A DNA stretch of 64,000 nucleotides from Pseudohoeflea sp964511625 (GTDB taxonomy: Bacteria; Pseudomonadota; Alphaproteobacteria; Rhizobiales; Rhizobiaceae): positions 174,797-238,796 of the forward strand of contig CAZEJG010000002.1 in assembly GCA_964511625.1 (NCBI GenBank), in the 5' to 3' direction. Both the position numbers and the translations under genes were made by a program. Under the pieces are notes generated by a model. The model did no database searches, was not told the origin of the DNA, and saw only the letters and a list, made by a program, of their open reading frames with translations. Positions within the stretch are counted from its first letter, which is position 1; each line of letters opens with the position of its first letter. Shown here piece after piece: positions 16,323 through 25,572 of this stretch.

Positions 16323-17896
16323 GACGCCACAATTCCATTCTCTGAAAGACGGTGTGATTTCGCGGCCATCTGCGCCGGGTCGGGCACGAGGTTTGCCACG
16401 ATGCGGGCGGAACACACCACGCCGGGAAGGCCGGCGCCGGGATGGGTGCCGGCGCCGCAGAGATAGAGGTTGTCGAGTTCCTCGCTCTTGTTGTGCGGCC
16501 GGAACCAGGCGCTCTGGAGCAAGCGGGGCTCGAGCGAGAAGGCCGCACCCTGCCATGAGAGAAGCCGGTCGCGGAAATCGATCGGTGTCGATACTCGCGA
16601 TGTCACGATGTGACGACCCAAATCGGGCAGCACGGTTTCCTCCAGACGTGCGGCGATCCGCGCCCGGTAGGTCTCGGCCATCTCGCTCCAGTCGATGTCG
16701 CCACCGAGATGGGGCACCGGGCTCAGCACGTAGAAGGCATCGCATCCCGCCGGCGCGACGGACGGGTCATTTGCCGAGGGGCGATGCAGATAAAGGCTGA
16801 AATCGTCGGCGAGCTTCTTCTTGCCGAAAATATCCTTCAGCAGGCCGCGATATCGCGGGCCGAACAGCATCGTGTGATGGCCGACATCATCGTAGCGGCG
16901 ATCGGTCCCGAAATACCAGACGAACAGGCCCATCGAGTAGTTCGACCGCTTGATTCGCCGATCGGTCCAGCGTTTGCGCGGATGGTGTTTGAGCAGGCGA
17001 CCGTATGTCATTGCCGGATCGCAGTTCGAAATCACGATATCGGCCGACAGGGTTTCTCCTGACGCGAGCCGCACGCCGGTGGCGCGGCGCCCGGAGGTCA
17101 GGATGGTCTCGACCGTTTCCCCAAGCCGCAGCGTGCCGCCGGTGCGGGTCACGAGCCCGGCGATCCCCTGCACCAGCGCATTGGTCCCCCCCATGGCGAA
17201 ATGGACGCCATGCTTGCTCTCCAGATGGGCGATCAGGCAGTAGAAGGAGGTCGCGGTAAAGGGGTTGCCGCCGATCAGCAGGGGGTGGAAGGAGAACAGC
17301 GTTCGCAGTTTCGGATGCCTGAAATGCCGCGAAACAACAGAATGCACCGACCGGTAGCCGCCGAGTCGCAGGAGTTTCGCCAGAGCGCCTGCCGTTACCT
17401 TGGCGCTGTGGAAGGGCTGGTCGGCGAACTGGAGAAAGGCGACGTCATAGATGCGTCGGCTTTCCTCCATGAAGCTGCGGTAACCGGGCACATCCTCGGG
17501 CGAGATCTTCGCCACTTCGGCTTCCATGGCCTCGGGGTCACCGGAATAGCTGAACCAGGTCCCGTCATCGAAGCGCACCTTGTAGAAGGGCGTGTTCGGG
17601 CGGATATCGACGTCCTCAGTGAGAGATGCGCCGCAATCGGCCCAGAGCTCTTCGAACAGCCAAGGGGCCGTGATGATCGTCGGACCGGCATCGAAGGTGA
17701 AACCGTCCTGGCGGTAGGCATAGGCCCGACCGCCCGGCTGATCGAGCGGATCGATGATCGTCACCCTGTATCCGCGGGCGCCGAGCAAGGCGCCGGCGGT
17801 GAGGCCGCCGACGCCCGCCCCGATGACAATCGCATGGGGGCGTGCGTCCGTTTCGTGTGTGGCGTCGGTCGTCCGGAAATGCTGTGCGATGTTCAT
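16319..17896 (-). CDS. crtI: phytoene desaturase
   Basis: CrtI performs the FAD-dependent desaturations from phytoene to neurosporene or lycopene. AIVIGAGVGGLTAGALL is the FAD-binding motif, and the C-terminus has LYLCGAGTHPGAGLPGV. The start at 17896 (MNIAQHF) overlaps the bchO stop by 4 nt, and the end overlaps crtB by 4 nt. 525 residues. Whether it is a three- or four-step enzyme cannot be read from the sequence. Confidence 0.95.
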   Translation of the reverse strand: MNIAQHFRTTDATHETDARPHAIVIGAGVGGLTAGALLGARGYRVTIIDPLDQPGGRAYAYRQDGFTFDAGPTIITAPWLFEELWADCGASLTEDVDIRPNTPFYKVRFDDGTWFSYSGDPEAMEAEVAKISPEDVPGYRSFMEESRRIYDVAFLQFADQPFHSAKVTAGALAKLLRLGGYRSVHSVVSRHFRHPKLRTLFSFHPLLIGGNPFTATSFYCLIAHLESKHGVHFAMGGTNALVQGIAGLVTRTGGTLRLGETVETILTSGRRATGVRLASGETLSADIVISNCDPAMTYGRLLKHHPRKRWTDRRIKRSNYSMGLFVWYFGTDRRYDDVGHHTMLFGPRYRGLLKDIFGKKKLADDFSLYLHRPSANDPSVAPAGCDAFYVLSPVPHLGGDIDWSEMAETYRARIAARLEETVLPDLGRHIVTSRVSTPIDFRDRLLSWQGAAFSLEPRLLQSAWFRPHNKSEELDNLYLCGAGTHPGAGLPGVVCSARIVANLVPDPAQMAAKSHRLSENGIVAS

Positions 17897-18819
17897 GACG
17901 CTGCGGCCTCTGTGTGACAGTGCCGGTGGTGGACATCGCCGATCCAGTCGGCAACGCAGGTCGCATTGCATTCGTGAAGCAGATGTCCACCGGTCGGTTC
18001 GATCTTGAGGCTCGCCCCCGAAGCCAATGCCGCAGCAGTCTCTGAGCTCTTAGCCGACACCATCGGGTCGTCCCTTGCCGCGAGCAGGGCGAGGGGGATC
18101 TGAAGCCGCCGCAGCCTGTCGGGCAGGTCGTCGAGGTTCCACGCCGCCATCATGCCCATGGCGCCCAGAACGTGCCCCGAGGAACTCATGAGCAGGCGGT
18201 AGATCCGGTCGCCCTCCCGATCGATCCGCGATCCGGTCGCCGAGATCAGGTTGGAGCCGAGGGGCGTCGATTTCGCCAGCAGCGCGAAGGCGCCCGCCGA
18301 CAGCGGATTTGCAAAAAGGAGCTTGGCGACCGGCGACAGCACGCGGTTGCCGCGGATGGGGGTGAGCGCGCCGTTGATGCTCAGGACCGCGCAGGGCAAT
18401 CCCGGCGTCGACGTCGCGTCCCGGGCCAAGGTGAGGGCGAGCGCGATGCCGATCACCGCGCCTGCCGAGTGGCCGATAATCATCTCAGGCCGGACGTCGA
18501 GATGCCGCAGCATGGTCTCGACTGCCCGCGTCATGCCGTCGAGCGAGAGATCGGCGATACCGAGCGGTTGGGTGAAGCCATGGCAGGGCAGGTCCGGCGC
18601 GATGAGCCGGTAATGCCGCTCGAGCAGCGGATTGAGATGCCGCCACGAGAAGTTAGCCGCCCCGGTGCCGTGCAGGAAAAGCAGTACAGGCGCGCCCCTG
18701 GGCCCGGAGTCCTGAACGTGCCAGCGGTAGCCGCCGGCCTCGAAGAACCGGCTGTCGTCATTGTGGGGCCACGACCGGCCATGGATCGCCCAGTCCAGCC
18801 AGGTCGCCTCCGCCTTCAT
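17893..18819 (-). CDS. bchO: magnesium-chelatase-associated alpha/beta hydrolase BchO
   Basis: BchO is an alpha/beta hydrolase always found with bchI/bchD; its exact role in Mg chelation or bacteriochlorophyll synthesis is unresolved. The protein shows LFLHGTGAANFSW (oxyanion loop), the nucleophile elbow GHSAGA, and the late GGHLLHE His. The ATG at 18819 overlaps the bchD stop by 4 nt; seven upstream in-frame codons are not conserved. 308 residues. Confidence 0.92.
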   Translation of the reverse strand: MKAEATWLDWAIHGRSWPHNDDSRFFEAGGYRWHVQDSGPRGAPVLLFLHGTGAANFSWRHLNPLLERHYRLIAPDLPCHGFTQPLGIADLSLDGMTRAVETMLRHLDVRPEMIIGHSAGAVIGIALALTLARDATSTPGLPCAVLSINGALTPIRGNRVLSPVAKLLFANPLSAGAFALLAKSTPLGSNLISATGSRIDREGDRIYRLLMSSSGHVLGAMGMMAAWNLDDLPDRLRRLQIPLALLAARDDPMVSAKSSETAAALASGASLKIEPTGGHLLHECNATCVADWIGDVHHRHCHTEAAAS

Positions 18820-20684
18820 TGCCGCGCCTCCTGAAGGCACGTGTCGACCAGACCGGAGACCTCGTTCACATTGGCCTGGCGGAGGAAGTGCAGATCGGCC
18901 CCCATGGCACCAGCCAGTTCGGATACCGCCTCGCGCGGTCGACGGCCGATATCGATGCAGACAGTCCGCATGTCGAAGCTGCGGTAGCGTCTGGCGAGAG
19001 TTGCGAGCTCTTCCTCAGCCAGCTTTCTGTCGGGACTGCCGTCGCGGGCAATATTGCCCCGGCCGTCGGTCAGGAGCACGACAACCGGCGTGCTGCCCTG
19101 CCGGCGCACGCTCATCGCAAGATCGAAGCCCTTTTCGAGGCCGGCGACGAGTGGGGTGGGGCCGCCGCCCGGCAGACCTGCGAGCTGTCTCTTGGCCATC
19201 ACCAGCGATCGCGTCGGCGGCAGAACGGTTTGCGCCTCGGTGCCGCGGAAGGCGATCATCGCCACTTCGTCGCGGCGGACATAGCAGCGCGCCAGCAGTT
19301 GCTCGATGACGCCTTTCGTTTCGCCGAGGCGTTCGAGCGCGGTCGACCCTGACGCATCGACCAGAAAGATCGCGGTCGACGAGGTTTCGTCGCGCAGGCG
19401 CTGATAGCGGTAGTCGTCCCGCGTGATGAGGGAGCGCGGCTTGGCGCAGGGAGCAGGCGCTTGTCCTTTAAGCCCGGCAAGCAACGCCTGACGCTTGCGC
19501 TGCCGGATGTATTGCCAGGGCGCTGCCGCACGCAGGGTGGAAATGATGTGGATGCGTGCATCGCGATAGGGGGCATTGGCGCTCGTGCCGATTGCCCGGC
19601 CGCGGCGCGCGGCCTTCAGCGCAATGCCGGACTTGCCGGTGGCGCCCCGCCTGTTGCGCGCGGCGCCTGCCAGTCTGCGAAATTCCGGCATGTCGTCGAG
19701 ATGTCCCGCCTCGATCGCGCACAGGACGTCGTTCAGGCCGGACAGGGACTGCTGCGTCTCGCCGGGGTCCTCGTCGGGACTTTCCGTCTCCGGCCTTGGC
19801 CGACAGTCGCTTTGGCCCTGGGGCTCCGCAGGCCTGTCCTGTTGCTCGATTGGCTCTTCGGCCTCGACGGTTGGTGAAAGCGTGAGTCCCATGCTCAGCC
19901 GCAAGGCCTTGAAGACGTCGGCTTCGGTGACACGGTGGCGTCCCTCGATGGACGCGACAATTCTGCTGATCCGGACGACGTGGGAGAGTTTGCGCGCCGA
20001 CCCGACACCGGCTGCGGCAACGATGGCTGAGGTCAGCCGAACCAGTTCGTCGCCTATGGTCACATCTTCGAGGCGTGGCCGATCCTCCCGAGGGGCCGAA
20101 GGATCGGGAAAGACAACGCTGCTCCAGCCGATTTGATCGAGATCGACGAACAGACCGAGACGATCGGCGAGTGCTGCCGGCAGGCTCTCTTCGGGTCCGG
20201 CGCTTTCGTCGATCGCCACGATCGCAAAACTGGTGGCCTGTTGCGTATCCGGTCGGCTGCCGCCATTGGCGAGGGGCAGGCTGCCATTGTCCATCGCGGC
20301 GCCGATGAGGCTCGCAGTCCGGGCCTCGATCCGCTCGGCCATTGGAACGAGCAACACCCCGCCGTCGGCGCGTGCGAGCAGTCCGGGCTGTAGAACCAGA
20401 CGTCGCGTGGCGGCGGTAGCGGAGATGTCGATGCTACCGGTCAGCGCGGCCGTAGAGGCTGCGGCGGGCATCCGGATCCATGGCGTGTCCGGACCGAACA
20501 GTGTGCGGAGATGATCGCAATAGGCGTCGCGGACACCGCCGGGGCGCGCGCGCAGCCACAGACCGCCGATGCTGCGGCCGCCGGCTTTCAGAACCTCTGC
20601 GGCGAGAAGCGCGTCCTGCCAGCATCCGGCAGATGGCGCGGGGGATGAGGCGCGTCCGGTGTCGATGGCGCCTGCTTCATACAT
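18816..20684 (-). CDS. bchD: magnesium chelatase subunit D
   Basis: BchD forms the double hexameric AAA+ motor with BchI that drives BchH to insert Mg into protoporphyrin IX. The N-terminal half is a degenerate AAA+ module, the middle is an acidic/Pro-rich linker (EEPIEQQDRPAEPQ), and the C-terminal von Willebrand A domain shows the MIDAS-type VDASGST and LTDGRGN. 622 residues, slightly longer than the typical 560. It overlaps bchI by 8 nt at the start and bchO at the end. Confidence 0.95.
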   Translation of the reverse strand: MYEAGAIDTGRASSPAPSAGCWQDALLAAEVLKAGGRSIGGLWLRARPGGVRDAYCDHLRTLFGPDTPWIRMPAAASTAALTGSIDISATAATRRLVLQPGLLARADGGVLLVPMAERIEARTASLIGAAMDNGSLPLANGGSRPDTQQATSFAIVAIDESAGPEESLPAALADRLGLFVDLDQIGWSSVVFPDPSAPREDRPRLEDVTIGDELVRLTSAIVAAAGVGSARKLSHVVRISRIVASIEGRHRVTEADVFKALRLSMGLTLSPTVEAEEPIEQQDRPAEPQGQSDCRPRPETESPDEDPGETQQSLSGLNDVLCAIEAGHLDDMPEFRRLAGAARNRRGATGKSGIALKAARRGRAIGTSANAPYRDARIHIISTLRAAAPWQYIRQRKRQALLAGLKGQAPAPCAKPRSLITRDDYRYQRLRDETSSTAIFLVDASGSTALERLGETKGVIEQLLARCYVRRDEVAMIAFRGTEAQTVLPPTRSLVMAKRQLAGLPGGGPTPLVAGLEKGFDLAMSVRRQGSTPVVVLLTDGRGNIARDGSPDRKLAEEELATLARRYRSFDMRTVCIDIGRRPREAVSELAGAMGADLHFLRQANVNEVSGLVDTCLQEARQ

Positions 20685-21720
20685 GTCCCACCTCGGCCAC
20701 GGCGCCGACGGCGGCCACGGCCCGTTCGATCCGCGGTGCGCTGCCGGCCTCGTCGAGCGGATCGCGACGCAGCCGGTGACACAGCACCATCGGCGATATG
20801 TCCGATACGTCCTCCCATGTCACCGAGGACCGGCCCTCGAGCGCGGCCGCCGCCCGGCAGGCGCGCATCAGGGTCAGTTCGCCGCGCATGCCGTCGATGC
20901 CGAGGCTCATGCATAGCTGGGACATGCGCGAGAGAACCAGATCGGAAATCTCGACCTGCCGGAGAAGCCGTCTGGCCTTGATCACCCGGGCGCGGATGGC
21001 CGCTTCGCTGTCCGCCCACTTCCGGCAATAGGCCGCGGGATCGGATTCGTACTCGTCGCGGCGGCGGATGACGGCGATGCGCTGGTCGAGATCGGTGAGC
21101 GTCTTGATATCGACGGCGAGCCCGAAGCGATCGAGCAGTTGCGGCCGCAAATCCCCTTCCTCCGGATTGCCGCTGCCGACGAGACAGAAACGGGCGGCAT
21201 GCCGGATGCTGATGCCCTCGCGTTCGACGACATTGACGCCGGAGGCGGCCGCGTCCAGCAGCAGGTCGACGAGGTGATCCTCCAGAAGGTTGATCTCGTC
21301 GATATAGAGAAAGCCTCTGTTGGCGGTGGCGAGCAGCCCCGGCTCGAAGTCCTTCTCGCCGGCGACCAGCGCCTTTTCGAGATCGAGCGCGCCGCAGATC
21401 CTGTCTTCAGTGGCCCCGAGCGGCATGTCGACCATCGGGATGCGGGTCTTGATCTTCCGGGCGGCCTTCTTGCCGGCGCCGGGATTGCAGACCGGGCAGG
21501 CGTCCTGGGGCGCCGCAGGCTCACAGTTGAACCGGCATCCCTCGCGGGTTTCGATCATCGGTAGCAACTGGGCCAGCGCTCGCACGGCGGTCGACTTGCC
21601 GGTGCCGCGATCGCCGAAGATCAGCACGCCGCCGAGAAGGGGCTCCACCGCGGCCATCAGAAGGGCCTTTTTCATGTCCTCTTGCGCAACGATCGCAGAG
21701 AAGGGGAAGGGATTGGACAT
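20677..21720 (-). CDS. bchI: magnesium chelatase ATPase subunit I
   Basis: AAA+ ATPase of the Mg chelatase. Walker A FGDRGTGKST, the Walker B region LYIDEINLL and sensor-1 SGNPEEGDLRPQLLDRFG are clear. A Cys-rich insert (CRFNCEP...ACPVCNPG) is as in other BchI/ChlI. The ATG at 21720 is preferred; a GTG at 21729 overlaps the purine-rich GGTGGAG. It is the first gene of bchIDO-crtIB and has a PpsR box immediately upstream. crtA, which often precedes bchI in Rhodobacter, is absent. Confidence 0.96.
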   Translation of the reverse strand: MSNPFPFSAIVAQEDMKKALLMAAVEPLLGGVLIFGDRGTGKSTAVRALAQLLPMIETREGCRFNCEPAAPQDACPVCNPGAGKKAARKIKTRIPMVDMPLGATEDRICGALDLEKALVAGEKDFEPGLLATANRGFLYIDEINLLEDHLVDLLLDAAASGVNVVEREGISIRHAARFCLVGSGNPEEGDLRPQLLDRFGLAVDIKTLTDLDQRIAVIRRRDEYESDPAAYCRKWADSEAAIRARVIKARRLLRQVEISDLVLSRMSQLCMSLGIDGMRGELTLMRACRAAAALEGRSSVTWEDVSDISPMVLCHRLRRDPLDEAGSAPRIERAVAAVGAVAEVGHV

Positions 21721-21739
21721 GGGCTCCACCGCTCGAAAG

Positions 21740-21757
21740 TGTCAATGTAAGTTGACA
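21740..21757 (-). promoter_or_regulatory. PpsR/CrtJ operator before bchI
   Basis: Perfect TGT-N12-ACA palindrome (GTGTCAAT...GTTGACAC), 20 bp upstream of the bchI start. The same motif is found before bchC and between crtE and crtD, so bchIDO-crtIB likely belongs to the same light/redox-responsive regulon. Confidence 0.85.
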
Positions 21758-21922
21758 CATTTTCGAGTGCGGTGTCAAAGATTCGTTGCGGCTGGTTCAG
21801 AGATGGCTGTGTGCGGCCCGCGCTGGCGATGGCCGGGCGACAGCTGGGCACCGCCCGACGAAACGTGCGGACCGTCGGAGAAGGTGAGCTCCAGGCAACG
21901 GCGAGGTCAGCCGTTTTCGACC

Positions 21923-22696
21923 CTAGCGCAGCGAGAACGGAATGGAGAAGCCGACCGTGGCGTAAAAGCCGTCTTCATTGCTGGGCTGACGGTCCTCCTG
22001 GTAACCGGCCGACACGACCATGCGCAGCCGGTCGCCGAGCGGGATGTCCCCCAGGAACGCGCCGTAGCGCAGCGTGGGCTTGCTGGCGATCTCGTCGAAG
22101 ACCGTGAACTCGCCGCCGAAACGCAGGGTTTCGGTCTTGTAGCCGGCCTTGATGTGACCGTAAACCTGATCGTGGACGCTCGAAAGCGAGCCGTAGGACT
22201 GCACGTAGAATGCGTTCACCGTGCTGGTCTCGAACCCGTACTGGCCGATGACGCCGACCTCCGAACCGTCGGTAGGGCTTCCAGGAACCGCATCGTTGTT
22301 GTCGACATAGTGAACGCCGCCGCTCAGCGTAAAATAGTAGTCGGGCATCTGCCACAGGTAACCGAGGAGCAGCGAGGTCGAGAACGTGTCGGAATCGACG
22401 ATGCTGTCCGTGTTGCCGTAGCCGATGTTGCCCGTCACAACCCAGCCGGACGTGCCGATATCGCCGTTGAGTGCCGTCACGAAGCCGACGTCGACTCCGT
22501 AATCGTCCTTGGTCGATCCGCCGTTCGCATAGTCAAAGCCGCCGTAAAGCACGGTGTCGTAGGTGGCATCGCCCGCCATGCGGCTTTCGATCGTGCTGTC
22601 GGCGGCGCCGGCCCCCACCGGCGAGAATGCGACCGCGACCGTCAGTGCCGCGAGGCAGGCGGTGCTCTGTGAAATTCCGCGGCGGTATCGGCTCAT
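21923..22696 (-). CDS. bcsS: BcsS-family outer-membrane beta-barrel protein
   Basis: 257-residue secreted protein: an N-terminal signal peptide ending near GAGAADS is followed by alternating hydrophobic strands typical of a small outer-membrane barrel (LYGGFDYAN, VTGNIGYG, ATVGFSIPF, with a terminal aromatic/Arg). It resembles the family named cellulose biosynthesis protein BcsS in rhizobia, whose biochemical role is not established. The start at 22696 (MSRYRRGIS) fits the signal peptide. No bcsA/B genes lie nearby, so a cellulose link is not shown here; neighbours suggest a surface-related region. Confidence 0.7.
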   Translation of the reverse strand: MSRYRRGISQSTACLAALTVAVAFSPVGAGAADSTIESRMAGDATYDTVLYGGFDYANGGSTKDDYGVDVGFVTALNGDIGTSGWVVTGNIGYGNTDSIVDSDTFSTSLLLGYLWQMPDYYFTLSGGVHYVDNNDAVPGSPTDGSEVGVIGQYGFETSTVNAFYVQSYGSLSSVHDQVYGHIKAGYKTETLRFGGEFTVFDEIASKPTLRYGAFLGDIPLGDRLRMVVSAGYQEDRQPSNEDGFYATVGFSIPFSLR

Positions 22697-22850
22697 GATG
22701 TCCCCCAAAGACAAAGGCTGATTCGAATCTGTCAGGCGAGATTTCGCATGGCCAACGTTCTTCTCTCCATACCCAATTGGGGGGAAACCCTTGCGGCAGA
22801 GCAGTTTGGAGCGGGATAACCGGGCCTTGGTGCGGCGTGGGCGGGATGGT

Positions 22851-24446
22851 TCAGGACAATTCAGCGGCCCGGGCGACAGCGCCCCAGGTGAGATCGCCAT
22901 GGGTGATCGCGGCGAAGTGTCCGCCTCCTGGAATGAGACATCTCAGCCCTGGTTTCGTGCTCGGGAAAACCTGTGTCACCTCTTCGAAGCTGGTCAGCGG
23001 GTCCTGTTCGCCGTGGATGATCGACAGCGGTATGGGAAGCGTGCGCGTGTCCACGTAGGGTCGCGCCATGACCTGCCTGAAATCTTCCGAAATGCCGAAG
23101 AACGAACTCCGGTAGGTCGAGGCGAACATGTCGTAGACGTCGCGACCGGAATGGGTGCCGTCCATGAGTGCGATGTCGACCGGACTGTTGCGGAAATGCG
23201 TGCGGAGGATGTCCCGGCAGGTGTTGCTGTTGGAGTAGAACTTCCGGTATTCGAGATAGATCAGCTTGAAGAGGATCGAATCCGACTTCAGCTCATGCAT
23301 GCCCTTGTAGAATGCGCTGCCCTCGTCGGAGTCGGTGCCCGGACGAGCGAGATTTGTCGACAGGAGAACGAGGCTGGAGAAGTGCTTCTTGGCAGCCGCG
23401 AGCGCGTAGCCGGTGGCGATCGGACCGCCGAGTGAATTGCCGATCAGGGTGACAGGCCCGATGCCCTCGTGCTCGATCAGCTGGATGATTTCATCGAGCG
23501 CCTTTTCGACGATGTCCTCCTCGCTCATCAGGAGTGCCAGCGGTTTCGCTTCGAGATATCCCGGTCGCAACGGCACATAGAGCCGGATGTTGTGTCGGTC
23601 CAGAAACTCTCCGACGCCCCGCAGGATCACCGGAAACATCATTCCGTGGACAAGCACGACCGGCCGCCCGTCCTTTGGCCCGCCGACCAGATAGCGCAGG
23701 CTGCCGCCGGAGTTGTCGCGCCGGACGACCAGCGTCATGTCGTTGTTGAGGTATTTTTCCGCGAAGACGATGGCGGGGTCGCCATGCTGGAAGTGCGTGT
23801 CGCTCACCGACATGAGATGGGTGAGTTGTCCCACCAACTTGCGCACCAGATCCTTTTGTCCCGAGCAGTCGAGCTTCTCGCAGCACACCTTGATCAGCGA
23901 CCGCTTGGTTTCGTAGGTCACGCCGTCGATCCGCGCCGCTTCGCGCAATTCCAGGCCGCCGACCAGTTGGAAAAGCGAACGTTTCTCCGCGGTCGTCAGG
24001 TTCGAGCCGGCGTTGAACATGTCGACGATTTCGCCGAACAGCGGATTTGTGATGACCATTCCCCGCAGCAGGGTTCGTACGCTGCCACCAGGGTCGAGCT
24101 GGCGGAACGGCGCGAACCAGAGGAGGGACCCTCTTGCTTCGTCCCACTCGACGAGCCCTGCCGTCAATCCGCCCGCCGCCGCTCGCTTGGCAAGAAGATT
24201 GATGTTCTGGTCCGACTGGCTGTTGGTGATGACCACGGTCGCCAGTTCGGAGACGTCGCTGATCCCCCCGCGAACGAACTTCCCGGAAAGCTCGAACTCC
24301 GCCCAATGAATATAGAACGTATCGACTCCCGAAACCGACTGCAGCCGCTCGCGAATCTCGCGTTTCGCGCGCGCTGCATTGCGGCTGGAAAGAAGGGAGA
24401 ATACTGCGTCGAGCGTATCGCCTTTAACTCGACCGTGTGCCGTCAT
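22851..24446 (-). CDS. LuxR-type HTH / alpha-beta hydrolase fusion protein
   Basis: 531 residues in three parts. Residues ~1-160 are a sensor-like region of unknown type. Residues ~165-230 form a LuxR/GerE-like helix-turn-helix (LTTAEKRSLFQLVGG, LELREAARIDGVTYETKRS, DLVRKLVGQL). Residues ~245-531 are an alpha/beta hydrolase with VLVHGMMFP, the nucleophile elbow GNSLGG, and the late IHGEQDP and GGHFAA segments carrying Asp and His. The catalytic triad looks complete. Such an arrangement suggests a regulator that binds or hydrolyses a small ligand, but the substrate is unknown. It is monocistronic, transcribed toward the photosynthesis cluster. Confidence 0.7.
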   Translation of the reverse strand: MTAHGRVKGDTLDAVFSLLSSRNAARAKREIRERLQSVSGVDTFYIHWAEFELSGKFVRGGISDVSELATVVITNSQSDQNINLLAKRAAAGGLTAGLVEWDEARGSLLWFAPFRQLDPGGSVRTLLRGMVITNPLFGEIVDMFNAGSNLTTAEKRSLFQLVGGLELREAARIDGVTYETKRSLIKVCCEKLDCSGQKDLVRKLVGQLTHLMSVSDTHFQHGDPAIVFAEKYLNNDMTLVVRRDNSGGSLRYLVGGPKDGRPVVLVHGMMFPVILRGVGEFLDRHNIRLYVPLRPGYLEAKPLALLMSEEDIVEKALDEIIQLIEHEGIGPVTLIGNSLGGPIATGYALAAAKKHFSSLVLLSTNLARPGTDSDEGSAFYKGMHELKSDSILFKLIYLEYRKFYSNSNTCRDILRTHFRNSPVDIALMDGTHSGRDVYDMFASTYRSSFFGISEDFRQVMARPYVDTRTLPIPLSIIHGEQDPLTSFEEVTQVFPSTKPGLRCLIPGGGHFAAITHGDLTWGAVARAAELS

Positions 24447-24514
24447 CTAAGTTCTGTCTCCGGTGCCCTCTGTTGCAAGTAATGAAACACGGTTAACTGG
24501 AAAATGCATCCGGA

Positions 24515-25453
24515 TTAACTTGAGGACTGGACGCGGAGCGGCATGGGATGATCGAAATCATCCTGGCTCGGGTCGCCGAATTCGTTGATGGCCTGGCCGT
24601 CATAGATGGCCTCCGGCCGTAAGGCCGCGGCCATCAGCTTCCCCGCTTCGCCGAAATAGAGCCGCAGGCCGCCGACCGCCTGGTAGTGGTTGCGCCGGCC
24701 GTAGGCGTTTTCCCCCAGAGTGGTCAGGCCGCTGAGCGCTGTCATACCCGGCGTGAACGACACGCTGTCACCCGGCAGTCCGGAGTCCGGAGAGGGTGCA
24801 TTGGGTGTCGGCGCCGCGTTGGCCGCTGAAATGGCACCCAGGCCGATCAGTGCGGCCGCCCCGGCCATCCGTGCGAACAGACCGGACCTGGCCGGCACGA
24901 CGGGTGTCGGTCTTGCGGCAATGGAGCGGCGGTCGACCGGCGTGAAACGTCCTGCCGGGGCGTTCGGCAAGACATGCGCTGCCCTGATCACGCTGTTCGC
25001 CCTGCCGATCTCGGTTTCGACGGTCGCCCGGACCGCATCAATGCTGCGATCCGTCACCACGACGAGCGTCGCTCCCTCGGCCTGCCAGAGAATATGCCGG
25101 ACCGCGTCACCGGCCTGATTACGAAGGCGCCGCGCAGTGTCCACCAGGCTACCCATCCGCGAGAACGCCCCGGTGGGGTCCTTGAGAATGCTGTCGTGAT
25201 CGAACAGGACCGCGAAGTCCTCGAGGCTTTCGGGCGTGCGGAGTTCCCTGTCCGAATGTTCGAGAATGCGAAGTTCGACATTCTCGCCGTTGGTGACCGC
25301 CGCGCGGATGAAGTCGCGGTTCGACTGGGTGAGTGTGCCGCGCGCGGCGTGAACGGTCAGAAGGGCGGGAGCGTCTGCCGCCTCGTCCAGGCCTGCGAGA
25401 AAGTAGAGGCCGCAGCGCTCGTCTTCCAGGATGTCCGTCCACTGTGATGCCAT
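24515..25453 (-). CDS. protein of unknown function with one possible membrane segment
   Basis: 312 residues from the ATG at 25453, which has GAGGG about 8 nt upstream; an ATG at 25471 is an alternative. The N-terminal ~150 residues look globular alpha/beta (GLYFLAG, ALLTVHAARG, VELRILEHSD). A hydrophobic Ala/Gly-rich stretch near residues 200-220 (MAGAAALIGLGAISAANA) may be a membrane helix or an internal signal-like segment, followed by a Pro/Ser-rich linker and a short tail with GRRNHYQAVGGLRLYFGE. I do not recognise the family. It is separated by ~70-120 nt from both neighbours on the same strand. Confidence 0.55.
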   Translation of the reverse strand: MASQWTDILEDERCGLYFLAGLDEAADAPALLTVHAARGTLTQSNRDFIRAAVTNGENVELRILEHSDRELRTPESLEDFAVLFDHDSILKDPTGAFSRMGSLVDTARRLRNQAGDAVRHILWQAEGATLVVVTDRSIDAVRATVETEIGRANSVIRAAHVLPNAPAGRFTPVDRRSIAARPTPVVPARSGLFARMAGAAALIGLGAISAANAAPTPNAPSPDSGLPGDSVSFTPGMTALSGLTTLGENAYGRRNHYQAVGGLRLYFGEAGKLMAAALRPEAIYDGQAINEFGDPSQDDFDHPMPLRVQSSS

Positions 25454-25572
25454 CGCCCGAGCCCTCGTCATATGGTTACCAATTCCAGACCGGGGCAAGA
25501 TAGCAAAGCGTTTCGGGGCGACATTACCCAAATGGGGGTGTCACATCGCGATTTGCTAAAGCGGTCCTGACG

